From Pseudoips prasinana (Eukaryota; Arthropoda; Insecta; Lepidoptera; Nolidae): 64,000 nt of DNA. The translations under genes were made by a program, and so were the position numbers. The first letter of the stretch is position 1. Every line of letters begins with the position of its first letter. Shown in pieces: positions 1-10,882 of the stretch. The stretch spans positions 10,533,501-10,597,500 of the forward strand of contig OX621242.1 in assembly GCA_951640165.1 (NCBI GenBank), given 5' to 3'. The notes under the pieces are model-generated. The model was not told the DNA's origin. It did not search any database and saw only the letters and a program-made list of their open reading frames with translations.

Positions 1-700
1 CATTATATTTTTACTAAATTTTCCCGAAGTTTGGTTTCTAAAAGCTTTATTATCATTTGAAAGAACTGAAGCTTCGAAATCAAAAGGTGTATTTTAATCC
101 ACCCATAATTACAATTAGATAAGTAATACTTATTCATAAACTCCAAAGAATTTACAAATATCAAAATAGAGATTTATAATAACTATTTATACTACAGGAA
201 AGTATCATTTTATAAAATATATGTCCTTTCTCAAAGTTTGTGCCTAAAGTTTAGAATGAAACTGTAACGATATTGCTCTTTGTCTCGCGGATTGATTTAT
301 TCAACCCCATTTACTTGCGCTCGCGCACGATACAAATATATCATCGTCGAAGCTTTGATGCGCCGCATGAAATATCTACTTTTGTATTTGTTTAATACTT
401 CAGCATTGTGATTATTATTTTAATTTGGTACCAATTTATATTGAAATATGTTACTGTAAGGTATGCGTTATTATTAATAATTTATTTTTAAAAGGTGAAC
501 CAACATTAAAATATATTTCATCTCGTTTTAAAATTATTTGCCTGTTATTTTAGTGTTGTTGTTATGATTTGAGTTCAAACCTGGAAGACCCTGTAATATC
601 AATATTTTTTAATTATAATAATGAACTTTAAAACCAATTTTTTCAATTTTTACATACAATTTTAAACATTCGTGTATCATAATTATACTACATTGTTAAC
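1..700. other. AT-rich DNA, no gene seen
   Basis: No ORF over 60 codons with recognisable motifs and no structured repeat. A slightly GC-richer patch lies near 285-365. I see nothing assignable. Confidence 0.5.
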
Positions 701-930
701 TGGTATTATCGCGACTAACCTTTATTGTTACTGTGGCCTCAGTGCAGCGTGTAACCAGCGTGGAGTAGGTAGTGTGATAAACGATTCGGTGAGGGTAGTT
801 AAAAAACTCGGCGGCCTCAGTAGCGGAGCAACCGATGCGCCAGTCAGCCCGTGACCACGATCAATGCAACTTGGTCGAAACGTCGCGTCGGGAAACTAAC
901 AATAAAGGTTAGTCGTGTTATTAAAATTAA
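700..930 (+). repeat. Possible transposon remnant, GC-richer than its surroundings
   Basis: The composition shifts abruptly to about half GC and contains TGGTCGAAACGTCG. From memory this resembles the end of a dispersed lepidopteran repeat. There is no second copy in this window, so the call rests only on composition and that resemblance. Confidence 0.25.
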
Positions 931-2139
931 ACATCTAAGTTTACTTCCTTTTCGATATGTCATATCATATCTATGATATCATTTTTATTTTACCCAGTAA
1001 TTAGTAGGTTACTTAAACCTTTTTTTATAAAAGAAATCGATTTCTCAGCAGTAGATGAAAACGTGCATACGTTTTTATCCAGTAGGTACTACAAAAACAA
1101 TTTATTTATTGTATGTTTACGTAAGTATAACATAGAAAAGCTAAAGATACTCTATATTTAAGCACTGGCTAACTTATGTTAGTGGATTAGATTAGTAATC
1201 CTCCTAAGCATCCCAGTTTATACATTCTATTACAGTTGATCTGTAGGTTAGTAAATGATCCTTTTTCATACAAATAAAATAAATGTATAATATTGTATGG
1301 GTCGATATTTGAATATTTAATGCGTGTTTGTTACTCAAAAATGAAAAAGCAGCTGAAAAAAATTTATTGCAATGTGGGACTGAGATACCTATAAGTAAGT
1401 AAGTGGTGGGTAAAACAAGTCCCTCCCACTAGTCACGATAAAAAGCAAATCATCCAAACGCGGTATTTCATTTTTATAGGTCAATTTTCCCATGCTAATG
1501 GTTGCAAAATTGTTTTGAACATTTCTTATTATTAAATGAATGTTTACATTGTGTTCGAAGTAATACAAATTAACTCGTATTATTGAGATATTGATTTAAA
1601 TTAAATTAACGAGTGTCACTTCAGATGAATGCCTTGCTATGCATTTATAAAGATAACATAATAACATATTATATCAATAGAAAATAAAATGTTTGTTTGC
1701 TCTGATTTACACTAAGTGACGGCTGCCGATATTAATATAATTTTAATGTGATCATTTGAAAAGTTTCACGTAGTTTTGCTTTTCAATCTAACTTGCCTTA
1801 CTCATAAAGAAAAAAATATTCGAAAAGTGCCATTGTAAACCTAAACTCTGAGTTAGTTGTGATTGTAATACGCTAGCTAGTTCTTGTGCAGTTTTGTGCA
1901 TCTGCACAAAGCTGTGTGACCGATATCGATGAAAAGGACTTTTAACAAGTGCTGACTCCTGGCATGTGGTTCTGAATGACTCCAGAAGCTAGATATTGCC
2001 ATCGTGGAATAGAAAAAGTCACGCATAATGTATTGCTTTAAGCTTTTATCTAATTGCATTTTTCTACCGACCTACTATCTTGTTACTCAATAGTGTGGAT
2101 ACTGTTAAACGGATTTTGTTGATATTTGGAATGAAGATA
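931..2139. other. AT-rich DNA, no gene seen
   Basis: Only short, motif-free ORFs. No inverted repeats or tRNA-type boxes recognised. Confidence 0.5.
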
Positions 2140-2440
2140 GGTAATGTACGTCATTAGGCTGCATTCCGGGAAGACAGCGATCTGTTTGCGGTGCGGTCCC
2201 AGTGCCGGACTGGCAGGAGTAAGCAATAGGGGAGGGCAATCCAAAGCCCTCACAGTCGCAAACGGGGGGCACCGGAACAGCATACCCGCGTTGCCGGGGC
2301 TCTACCCATCAAGCGCCAAGATAAGTCCACGGCAGGTTAGGTTTAGTTGGTGCGAGTCCGACATACCCACCCGCAGACACTTTTTGCGGGTGGCATGCGT
2401 AGGAATTCATCCTGCCTTATCAAAAAAAAGGTCACATGCT
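2140..2440 (+). repeat. GC-rich dispersed repeat, probably a LINE 3' region
   Basis: About 300 bp that is clearly GC-richer than both flanks, containing CGGGGCTCTACCCATCA and a 3' part with TTGGTGCGAGTCCGACAT. The 100-codon open frame across it (2144-2446) has no recognisable domain and ends in low-complexity sequence, so I read it as fortuitous. The text resembles, from memory, a widespread lepidopteran non-LTR repeat. No second copy was seen here. Confidence 0.4.
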
Positions 2441-2999
2441 GCATAAACACGTAAGCTAAAATAAATAGCAACAACGGCGGGAGCTTAATAATAATATCAT
2501 TATGTTAGATGTCTAGCAATAAACACCTTTTCAAGTAAAGGTAGATACGCCACTCTTCTTAATTTACAAAATGGGGTACTAATTTGCCGATTAACCACAA
2601 AAACAGACAAACACATGTACCACACGTGGAATACATAAATAATACGATATATTCAACTTAATCCACGATAATGGTCCACCGTATAAAATAATACAGGTTA
2701 AAATTATAACGCTGAAGCCATAAAGGGGGATTAAAGGGGACGCCCGTTGACGTGGAGTTACACCCGTTTGAGTTACAACTGGGAGCATGGTTATGTATGT
2801 TACAGTTTCGGTTGCATTATTAGAAACGGTTTTAGAAGTAATAATAAAGGGTTATCACTTAACTTTCAAGTTTATGACGCGGTTGGTTTTAGAGTTTGGT
2901 GCTATACCTATTAGAATGTATTAGTGTGTGTGTGTGTGTCTAATATGGATAACACATGTGAAGATACTAGAGGTGGTTAAGTAACCCAGATTAATATAA

Positions 3000-3114
3000 T
3001 TCAGGTATGAATGACGCATGGATGCGTGTAACGCAAGAACAACAATTTAGGAGATTTTTGGAGGAGGTCTTTGTCCAGCTGTAAACGTCTTTTGGCTGAT
3101 ATGATGATGATGAT
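3000..3114 (+). mobile_element. RTE-type LINE 3' end with GATGAT tail
   Basis: A 5'-truncated non-LTR fragment: a run encoding the last residues of an RTE-like ORF (GAGGTCTTTGTCCAGC), followed by GGCTGATATGATGATGATGAT. GATGAT microsatellite tails are typical of RTE-clade LINEs. A similar fragment lies at 4040-4184, and a reverse-oriented one begins near 31760. Confidence 0.45.
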
Positions 3115-3119
3115 AAAGT

Positions 3120-3215
3120 GCTCAAAAGGTGAGATAGCCCAGTAGTTAGACTATGGACTCTTAAATCAGTGGCATCAAGTATCCATCCAAGCACCACTGA
3201 CTAACCAACGATGAA
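3120..3215 (+). mobile_element. tRNA-headed SINE fragment (tentative)
   Basis: GATAGCCCAGTAGTTAGAC resembles a polymerase III A box, and CCAAGCACCACTGA resembles text that follows the B box in a common lepidopteran SINE. The B box itself is degraded. Confidence 0.3.
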
Positions 3216-3234
3216 GAAAAGGATGATGAGAAAA

Positions 3235-3420
3235 CCTATAATGACAATGAACCAGCGTGGTGGACTAAGGGTATGCCCCCTCATTGAAAAAGTAGGCCCT
3301 TTTCCTGCAGAGGGACAGTGGCCACCATTATCGCAAAGTCGTAAGGATGAAGAAGGAAGGAACTGTTGATCCTGGCTTACAAGAGTTGCAGTGGTGGGCA
3401 GGAGGGAGGGACTTGTCCAG
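3235..3420 (+). mobile_element. RTE-like LINE 3' remnant (tentative)
   Basis: ACCAGCGTGGTGGACTAAGG and CCTGCAGAGGGACAGT are the sort of C-terminal and 3'UTR text seen in RTE LINE ends. Truncated, and no coding frame is preserved. Confidence 0.3.
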
Positions 3421-3432
3421 AAAATAAAATCG

Positions 3433-3474
3433 GTTAGGAGTACTTTATGGTAATTACCATAATGTACTCCTAAC
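3433..3474. repeat. 42-bp near-perfect palindrome without a loop
   Basis: Two 21-bp arms (3433-3453, 3454-3474) meet directly at the centre with one mismatched pair. It could extrude as a cruciform. No flanking duplication is clear. Confidence 0.75.
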
Positions 3475-4039
3475 TATGTAATATAAGTGGCCATTCTTAA
3501 CTAGCTAACTGCACAAGACAGGATGCACTAGTCGGTACGCACACTCAGGTACACTTTCTATTTCCTCCCTCTCATTATTCGATGGGCAAGTGGGCAATTC
3601 GGCAATGCCATAGACAGACACGTGTATGGTACATATGGGTCTTCTGCATTACCGACTTCCTGACTGCTCATTAACACTCTTTAGCCTAAAATATTACACG
3701 TAAGGTGTTTGTAATCTGGATAGCGCTTGCGAAGATACCAGCAGTGATTAAGTAAGGCAGTTAAAGATAATTATGGCACCCAATATTTAATATATCAATG
3801 TTAAGAGTTCGGATTTTAATTGTTTCTCCGAACGAAAAGCAATTATTGCAAAACGATAAATTATGCAACAATATTGATATTGGTAAGTGTGGAAATGAAA
3901 AACCGAAATGGAATACAAGTTGCATAATGGAGGAATACATACGGGACCAAATTAAAACGAATAAATTATGTGATAGGTAATTTATTGCTTATCATTTTTT
4001 TTCCTGAATCATATTATTTTAATCCCAAATCTTGGAATT

Positions 4040-4184
4040 TGTTAATGTTATAGTTCGGCGAACTGGAAGTCGCTGGATGCGGATATCGCAAGACAGGCAA
4101 TTGTGAAGATCTTTGAGGGCAGCCTTTATCCAGCAGTGGGCATCTTTCAGCTGATATGATAATGATGATGATGATGATGATGAA
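4040..4184 (+). mobile_element. RTE-type LINE 3' end with long GATGAT tail
   Basis: Contains GCCTTTATCCAGCAGTGGGC, the typical end of an RTE-like ORF, then a (GATGAT) run at about 4149-4184. No upstream RT domain is attached, so it is heavily 5'-truncated. Confidence 0.5.
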
Positions 4185-4199
4185 TAGTCCGGCGGGAAT

Positions 4200-5020
4200 C
4201 AAACCTTGTCTAACCTAGGATACGCACCGGCAGATCAATTTACGAGTTCCCTTGCTACCGTTTTGGAAGATGTATATGGCTATCTTAACGTTACGTTGTA
4301 TATCAGAGTTGTTTCTATTAAGCTACTAAATTTGTTAAACTGAAATTGAGATGTATTTTATACCAACATAAAGGCACCGTACGAAATTTATTTGCCTAGT
4401 TGATTTAAAATATATTATTTAAAGACGATTGTAACTAAGTAGTTATATTTATATTTCTTTAATAAAATTTAGAAGCGAGCTACTAAGTCGGGAGTACCTA
4501 ATTTGTGGTGGCGCAATTATAGTTCTATTAGCATGAACTCCGAAGCTCATTGTTTTATATATTCCCTTTAACCGTTGATTGTTTTAATTGGTTGCAGCAT
4601 GCGTTATAACACAGATGACAGCAATTTCCTTCCATTATTAAAAACAACTAATATTAAAGCTCGAGAAAAACAAGAATAATACACTACGCAGCACCGTATT
4701 TGTGATAGTATGCGTGATACCTCATCAGTTCATATCTAGCATCTGAAGCATACATGTGCAACCATGCTATCGTTTTCTATCGTCTTGTATTTCCGTGCAT
4801 TATGGCGAGAGATTTTTACTTAACTTCCATGGCCTAGGAATACACACATCAACACAATCTAGGGATATTGAACATTTCATTGATTATCTAGAAAACTATA
4901 AACATTTTGTTATGACTGTAAATGGAAGAATTAAAGATAATTTCATGGCCGATATTTAAACATTAACAACACGATGCGATTTTGTTTTTCTAATTAATAA
5001 AAGTCTTAAATTAATTAAGC
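4200..5020. other. AT-rich DNA, no gene seen
   Basis: Nothing recognised apart from short motif-free ORFs. Confidence 0.45.
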
Positions 5021-5024
5021 CATA

Positions 5025-6300
5025 GAAAATTACTGAGTGAACAAAAACATTTTATTCTTATAAAATTATTCAATCGAATTAAATGAATAAAAATCTTACC
5101 AAATCTGATAATCAGTAATCGGTATTTCCTCCTCTAACATTAATCACACAGCGGCAACGATTTTCCATACTTAAAATTAAGGTGTCAATGTCTTGCTGGG
5201 GTATGCAGTCCCAAGTTCTTTTTAAATGTTCGAAAAGTTGTTCTTCTGTTGTCAAGTTGGGCGGAAAATCCCTCAATGCTCTTCGCTGTAACATGTCCCA
5301 GGCGTGTTCAATTGGGTTTAAGTCTGGCGACTGTGGAGGCCAATCTAATACCTGAACATCGTGTTCTCGAAGGGCGGCCCTCACCAGCCGCGCTGTATGG
5401 GAAGGTGCATTGTCATGCATGAGCTGAAATTCTTGCCCCATTAGGGCCCTGAGCGGGACAATGACACGTTCTACTACCTCCTCACGGTATCTATGGGCAG
5501 TCATGCTGCCCTGAATCCAAATGAGTTGGGTTCGTCCGCCGATTCGTATTCCTGCCCACACCATAATTGTCCCGCCTTGGTAAGAGTGGACCTCCTGTGG
5601 ATGTCGGAGACGGCTGACCCTGCCTGGAGTTCTCCAAACGCGTGTTCGTCTCGAATCTGGATGAAATCCATAGCGGGACTCATCAGTGAACAGCACCAAT
5701 GACCATTGTTGATCACTCCATGTCAAATGTTCTTGAGCCCATAAAAGTCGCCTACCGCGATTGCCACGTCGCAGCGCTGGGACTCGTAGCGGTCTGCGAG
5801 CATGAAGACCAACTTCATGCAGCCTCCTTCGCACGGTTTGGTCGCTCACCAGCAGCTGCTGACCCTCCTGGAGCCTTTGCACTAGTTGCATCGCTGTGAT
5901 ATTGGGTAGTCTTCTGGCGGTCATTTGGAGAAATCGATCCTGTCTCTGAGTGGTAACACGATATCTACCTGTGTGCCGTTCTGCCACATCTCCAGTAGCG
6001 CGATAACGTGACCACAGCCTGGATACCACATTTTGGCTTGTGCCCAGAGACTCAGCAACGACGCGTTGAATAGCACCGTTTTGTAACATGCCAACTGCCC
6101 GTAACATTTCATCTCGACTCAAATGATGGCGTGGCATGACGCTAAAAAGCTTACACAACCAATTGAGAAAAGAAAATAAAACAATTTATCAGGTTTTCTT
6201 CAATTAACACGCAAAAAAAATTTTAATGCAACTTCTTGAAATTAGATACAACTCAAGATTGCGCTGTGCTTTGCGTGTTTTCATTTGTTTCTCATTTTAA
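5025..6300 (-). mobile_element. Tc1-like DNA transposon
   Basis: Contains the complete transposase ORF 5112-6158. Edges are uncertain. A weak inverted match exists between ACTGAGTGAACAAA near 5030 and the complement of TTTGTTTCTCATTTT near 6285-6298, but it is too poor to be called confirmed TIRs. Tc1-family elements are flanked by TA, which I could not fix here. Confidence 0.65.
5112..6158 (-). CDS. Tc1/mariner-superfamily transposase, DD34E, intact
   Basis: A complete 348-residue ORF, close to the usual 340-350 of Tc1 transposases, which cut the element out and paste it at TA sites in the nucleus. In order: two helix-turn-helix-type DNA-binding regions (about residues 10-60 and 70-130; the first contains VVAESLGTSQNVVSRLW), then the catalytic RNase H-like core. 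The catalytic triad is visible: D159 in LFTDESR, D249 in MHDNAPSH and E284 in PDLNPIEHAWD. That leaves 34 residues between the last two, the DD34E signature. The C-terminus NVRGGNTDY resembles the family's usual ending. Methionines occur at residues 1 and 8, and the second (MPRHHLS) could equally be the start. No stops or frameshifts interrupt it, so it is recent or potentially active. No host gene surrounds it. Confidence 0.93.
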   Translation of the reverse strand: MCKLFSVMPRHHLSRDEMLRAVGMLQNGAIQRVVAESLGTSQNVVSRLWSRYRATGDVAERHTGRYRVTTQRQDRFLQMTARRLPNITAMQLVQRLQEGQQLLVSDQTVRRRLHEVGLHARRPLRVPALRRGNRGRRLLWAQEHLTWSDQQWSLVLFTDESRYGFHPDSRRTRVWRTPGRVSRLRHPQEVHSYQGGTIMVWAGIRIGGRTQLIWIQGSMTAHRYREEVVERVIVPLRALMGQEFQLMHDNAPSHTARLVRAALREHDVQVLDWPPQSPDLNPIEHAWDMLQRRALRDFPPNLTTEEQLFEHLKRTWDCIPQQDIDTLILSMENRCRCVINVRGGNTDY

Positions 6301-6474
6301 TTTTTAAATTTTGAATAAAGAATAGACAAGGTTTAAATCTGTAAATAAACTTTTTAAGGAAACTAAATAGGTTTTAAACAATAAAGCCATGTTTGATTTC
6401 AAAATAACGTATCCCTAGACTTTGTTGATGTGTGTATATAGCACACTTTCTTTCTTCGTCTTATATTTCTTCAT

Positions 6475-6733
6475 TGAGGCGCTCATAGCTAGATACTCTC
6501 ACCGGTCCGTAAGCGATCGGCGAGGTTGAGTAACTAGGCTCGTGGTCAGTCCATAGATGGGTGACCGCCAAAGTGGTTTAATTTCTGAGCGTCTCCGTGC
6601 TTCGGAGGGCAAGTTAAGCTGTCGGTCCCGGTTCTAGTCTTAGACAACAGTCGTTAAGCCATGTCAGAGGCCTACTGGGCGGCTTGAACAACTCTGACAC
6701 TAGGGTAACCACTGCCCATACGATAAGTAAGTA
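6475..6733 (+). mobile_element. SINE-D copy: 5S rRNA-derived SINE
   Basis: The 5' half follows 5S rRNA: CACCGGTCCGTAAGCGATC, then GAGGTTGAGTAAC, then GGTCAGTCCATAGATGG with GTGACCGCC directly after. This covers the internal control region that polymerase III uses in 5S genes. An unrelated body follows (6585-6720), ending CATACGATAAGTAAGTA. It is the best-preserved of seven copies in the window (others near 15481, 20102, 29503, 38023, 43930, 60786). Confidence 0.8.
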
Positions 6734-6790
6734 TTTCTTCATTCTTATGTAACGAGTGGTTATTCATCAAAGCCCTTAAAATGTAAACAT

Positions 6791-7572
6791 GATACTCATT
6801 TATCTATTAACCTTCAAGAAGCGAGCCTATTCTTTTCTAAAAACCGGCAACGTACTTCCACCCCCTCAGGTGGTGCAGGTGTCCATGAGCGGTGGTATTA
6901 CTTACCATCAAGTGGTCCACTTGCTCGTAGGTCTTACTATAACAAAAAAACAGGCCAAGTGCGAGTCCGACTCGCCCATGAAGGCTTCCGCAGCAGCAAG
7001 TATTTCAGTTGATTAAATGAAAGGTAAATTGCGGTTTACGATTTATGGCGCATTAAAAAAAAACTACTTACTAGATCTCGTTCAAACCAATTTTCGTTAG
7101 TTTACATGGTAATATACATCATATATTTTTTTTAGTTCTATCATTCTCTTATTTTAGATGTTACAGGGGGGGGGGGGGGGACACTAATTTTTCCACTTAG
7201 GAAGTGTCTCTCGCGCAAACTTTTCAGTTTAGAAAATAATTATATTAGGAACCTCAATATCATTTTTAAAGACCTATCCATAGATACCCCACATGTATGG
7301 GTACGATGAAAAAAAAATTTTTGAGTTTCAGTTCTATGTATGGGGAACCCCTAAAATGATTATTCTTTTTCTATTTTTGTGTGAAAATCTTAATGCGGTT
7401 TACAGAATACATCTATTTACTAAGTTTCAACAGTACAGCTCTTATAGTTTCGGAAAAAAGTGGCTGTGACATACGGACGGACAGACAGACATGACGAATC
7501 TATAATTATAATATATATACTATTAATAATAAGGGTTCCGTTTTTTGCCATTTTGCTACGGAACCCTAAAAA
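6791..7572 (+). repeat. Repeat-E, about 780-bp element with terminal stem-loop
   Basis: Shares its start (ATACTCATTTATCTATTAAC) and end with the copy at 11930-12706. In order it has a 3'-tail-like head (CAGGTGTCCATGAGCGGTGG), the GGCCAAGTGCGAGTCCGACT block, a G15 tract at 7166-7180, a GACGGACAGACAGACATGA block, and a closing AGGGTTCCGT ... ACGGAACCCT hairpin. A third copy lacking the head starts at 38801. No ORF. The transposition class is unknown; I know this text only as an abundant lepidopteran repeat. Confidence 0.7.
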
Positions 7573-8290
7573 TGGAAACGTCACTGATAAAGAGTTACTT
7601 TAATAGTGACTGTTTACAAAAATATGGAACTGAGTTTAACTTATTTTCCTAACAACTGCCTTCAACTTTTCTTTATAACAACTGATTTGAGCAAAATTTG
7701 CATGGCCCTATTCCAACACCATCACATATTATAAAGGCGAAAGTTTGTGAGTGTGTGACTGTGTGAGTGTTTATGTTTGTTACTTCTTCACGTCTAAACG
7801 TCTAAATTGATTTTATTATATGTATAGATCATTTTTGTGTATCACTGCAGTATCCTAAGTGTTTAAGTATACATTAATGACGTGGTGAGCATGTTGGATT
7901 GTCGAGGTCTTTCGACTTCCGTGTAAATCGAAGAGTAATCTTAATAGCGTAGTGTCCGCTTTTAATTTGAATGAGAATGTGAAATGAAAAGGGGCACTAT
8001 ATAATTATACTATTTAAATTATATCTGTCTGTTTTGGTTTTATTGAGATGGACATACGGGAAGTTATTATTAGAGCGGACCTAGTGGGTATGGCGATAAA
8101 AAAGTTATTCATGTGTGTAAGAATTTAGAATTTAGACGTTAAGTGTATGTATAATTATAATTAATAAAATAATTTTTAATTAAATATCCATACCAATAAA
8201 TGGATAGATATCATCGGGTGTCGTCCTACCGGGTGTGTTAGATGGTTGTTTTTATACCATTAAGGAATTTTTGATGATAATAAATTGTCA
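7573..8290. other. No gene; Helitron-like 5' fragment near 7725-7810
   Basis: TATTATAAAGGCGAAAGTTT with GTGAGTGTGTGACTG downstream matches the 5' end text of lepidopteran non-autonomous Helitrons (compare 22376 and 33703). The rest is AT-rich and unassigned. Confidence 0.4.
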
Positions 8291-8660
8291 TGAAAAATAG
8301 ATATTTTGACATAGGTACTTATTTAGACATTCTTTTTAATATTCATATCTGACATTATAAAATTATTATTACTTTTATGTGCTTATAATGTAAACAAATG
8401 TTATTAATTTTAAACTTACAAGATCTGATAGACATGTTAATTAATGTGGTTTTATTGTATAGACGCTTTATATGTTATTTTTTAAATTATTCAATTACTT
8501 TATAATAATTATTAACTTTATGTCACTTAAATTTTGCATGCCGTCAAATCGGCGTAACATGCTGAACCTATACAATTTTATGTAACACCTTATAACCATG
8601 TTGCTGGCAAATAAATATATTTCATTTCATTTCATTCATTTCATTTCATTTCATTTCATA
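8290..8660 (+). mobile_element. LINE 3' UTR with (TTTCA)n tail
   Basis: An AT-rich stretch ends AATAAATATATTTCATTTCA and runs into an imperfect TTTCA microsatellite (about 8612-8660). A short pentanucleotide tail after an AATAAA-like signal is typical of Jockey/CR1-group LINE 3' ends. No coding remains. Confidence 0.45.
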
Positions 8661-8825
8661 CCATAGTATACATCGTTATGGTATAAAAATAAAATTTAAT
8701 GTATCTAAACTAAAACTAAATAAAAAAAAAATAATGCGTTAAATTAAATCGCAAATTAAATGTATCTAAATTAAATAATCTTTTAGTTAGTATGTATACA
8801 AAAATGTATTTTGAAATTAAATTAA

Positions 8826-9004
8826 ACTAGCTTACCCGACGAACTTCGTGCCGCCATATTGTTCCCGTCAATATTGTCGAAATTGTAACGCATAATATTT
8901 TTAATTTTTCCTTATTTTTCAATAAAATTTAGTAGGTAGTTAGTTGACACCCTGGATATAATTTATAAAGATTAACCCGGGTAAAACCGATGGGCACTGC
9001 TAGT
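8826..9004. mobile_element. Helitron-type terminal remnants
   Basis: Minus-oriented end: CTAGCTTACCCGACGAAC at 8828, which reads ...GGTAAGCTAG on the other strand. Plus-oriented end: ACCCGGGTAAAACCGATGGG ... GCTAGT near 8976-9001. Both resemble the 3' hairpin plus CTAG seen at the intact copies (24115, 32346). Confidence 0.4.
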
Positions 9005-9220
9005 AACCTATAACATTAAATATCAAAAACTGTGTTCTTCACAAGCAGTGGAGAAACAACATAATACACAAAAGAAACACCACGGTCTAATTGATAATCT
9101 CATAATTTTTCAAAAGATAGTTGAATGTTCCATTATCTACAACAAATTAACTCTAAACTTTTACATACAATACACGTACACGTAATATATTTTACGAATA
9201 ACTGCCAAAACAAATACAAT

Positions 9221-9475
9221 ATAATAATAATATCCTGGGACATTATTTACACACGGCCAAACTAATATCTGATCCCAAACTAAGCAGAGCTTGTACCATG
9301 GAAACCAGATAACTGATATACTACATATAATACTTTTCTTTTGTAGATACATACTTATTAATTACACCCAGACTCAGGACAAACAGACATGTTGATGTAC
9401 ACAAATATCTGTCCTGGGTGGGAATCGAACCCACGACCTTCGGCGTGAAAAGCAAGTGTTTCGCCTTGACACAAA
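9221..9475 (-). mobile_element. SINE-A copy (tRNA-derived), head damaged
   Basis: On the minus strand it carries a B-box (GGTTCGATTCCC) and the family body TGTTTGTCCTGAGTCTGGGT, and ends in an (ATT)n tail. The A-box part is lost near 9460. Other copies: 10883, 20288, 23956, 45541, 48048, 50571, 60054. Confidence 0.75.
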
Positions 9476-9479
9476 TTAA

Positions 9480-10002
9480 GACTACAATCAAAATTACATT
9501 ATTAAGGACTAAGTCCATTTGGACAAAGCATAGCTACAATTCTTTGCCTACAACGACGTGCATTTGCTAGATAATACAATTCAAAACAGAATTTGTCGCG
9601 GCACATTAATGAAATAATAGTAAGTATTATATTTTAGAAAATTCACTTGGTTAATAATAAATCTAATTACGATCCTGTCAAGCCTGATCTTGAAAAGGAT
9701 GGAAATAATTATGTTGATACAATATTAATAACGGTGAATGAAGAAGGAATCCTGTCTCTTGACGAGACAAATGTAGTATTAATGAGTGCGTCGTTGGAGT
9801 AACTTGAAGGGTAGACGTTGAATGTAGAGGACACGCGAGTAATGTGAATGTCTGTGATTTAATCAAATATAATAGAAATTAAAGCTGGTGGTTGATTACA
9901 ATTTAATTTCATTGTATTACCTTTGTGATAATAATTTCGAAATTTCTATAGAGCTATTTGTTAAATAATATAAATTACTTCATTTATTAGAATACTAGCT
10001 GT
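9480..10002. other. No gene seen
   Basis: AT-rich, nothing assigned. Confidence 0.4.
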
Positions 10003-10160
10003 GCCCCGCGGTTTTATACACGTTAAACTTTATAAATAATAGCCTATGTGTTATTTGGATATATAAGCTATATTACTACAAAGTTTCATCTTAATCCGTC
10101 GGATAGTTTTTGCGTGAAAGACTAACAAACATACACACTCATAATATTAGTGTGATTAAA
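10003..10160 (-). mobile_element. Non-autonomous Helitron fragment
   Basis: Begins ACTAGCTGTGCCCCGCGGTT, the reverse complement of a Helitron 3' hairpin plus CTAG, and continues with body text (GGATAGTTTTTGCGTGAAAG) toward a start-like ATATTAGTGTGATT. Short and degenerate. Confidence 0.55.
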
Positions 10161-10882
10161 TGTAAAGTATCATATTCATTTTATAAATTCTAAAAATTCA
10201 CTTGAGTTCTCATTGCTATCCACAATAGAAGAATAGGTTTGTTTTTACAACAGTGCTATAAGGGTTTGTTTAATATCACTGTAGATTTTTCTTTTCTTTT
10301 CATCCGTTTTATAGCGTATAAGTCTAGTAACACATATGAAGTGATATACGTGTTTATCTACCTCATATAAAGTATACTGCATCAGCGCTTTGGAAAAGTA
10401 CCTTATACTGACCATGTCATGTTAAATTTAATATAATTATTGCATAACTTACTAAAAGCCTAACCGGGACAGATTGGTGTGTGCTCGTCATAAACGCACT
10501 TTTGCACTCCTATAATCGAATAGAATGGACAAACTTATGTTGTCACGTCTGATTAATAAATTACTAATTACTAAGAAGTATGCAAAGATTGTGACAAATG
10601 GAAATCCGTTGTCTCTGCCTACCCCTCTGGGAAACAGGTGTGAGTCTATGTATGTATGTATCCAGTACCTGGGAATTAACATACATCAGGGATCAACGTG
10701 GGCAGAGACCGGCGTGGATTCCACTTTTGGTAGTTAGCTTTCGCTAACTTCCTGAGTGGAAGACCCGGAGAAGAAGTCAGAGTGAAACTTCAAGCTGATA
10801 ATTTTTATAAGCAAACAAGTAGCATTAATAACTTGCTAATTACATAATAATTTCTATGTTCTATAGCCATATTTTTGTCAAT

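Noticed and set aside
835..895. Hammerhead ribozyme (TGGTCGAAAC core-like string)
   Set aside because: The required CTGATGA-type segment and three-stem layout could not be drawn.
2144..2446. 100-codon frame
   Set aside because: Lies wholly in a GC-rich repeat-like island, where long chance frames are expected.
5025..6300. Confirmed TIRs for the Tc1-like element
   Set aside because: The best inverted match is short and gapped, so the element edges are left uncertain.
6490..6590. Genuine 5S rRNA gene
   Set aside because: Only the inner control region resembles 5S, the ends differ, and the same composite with a non-5S body recurs seven times.
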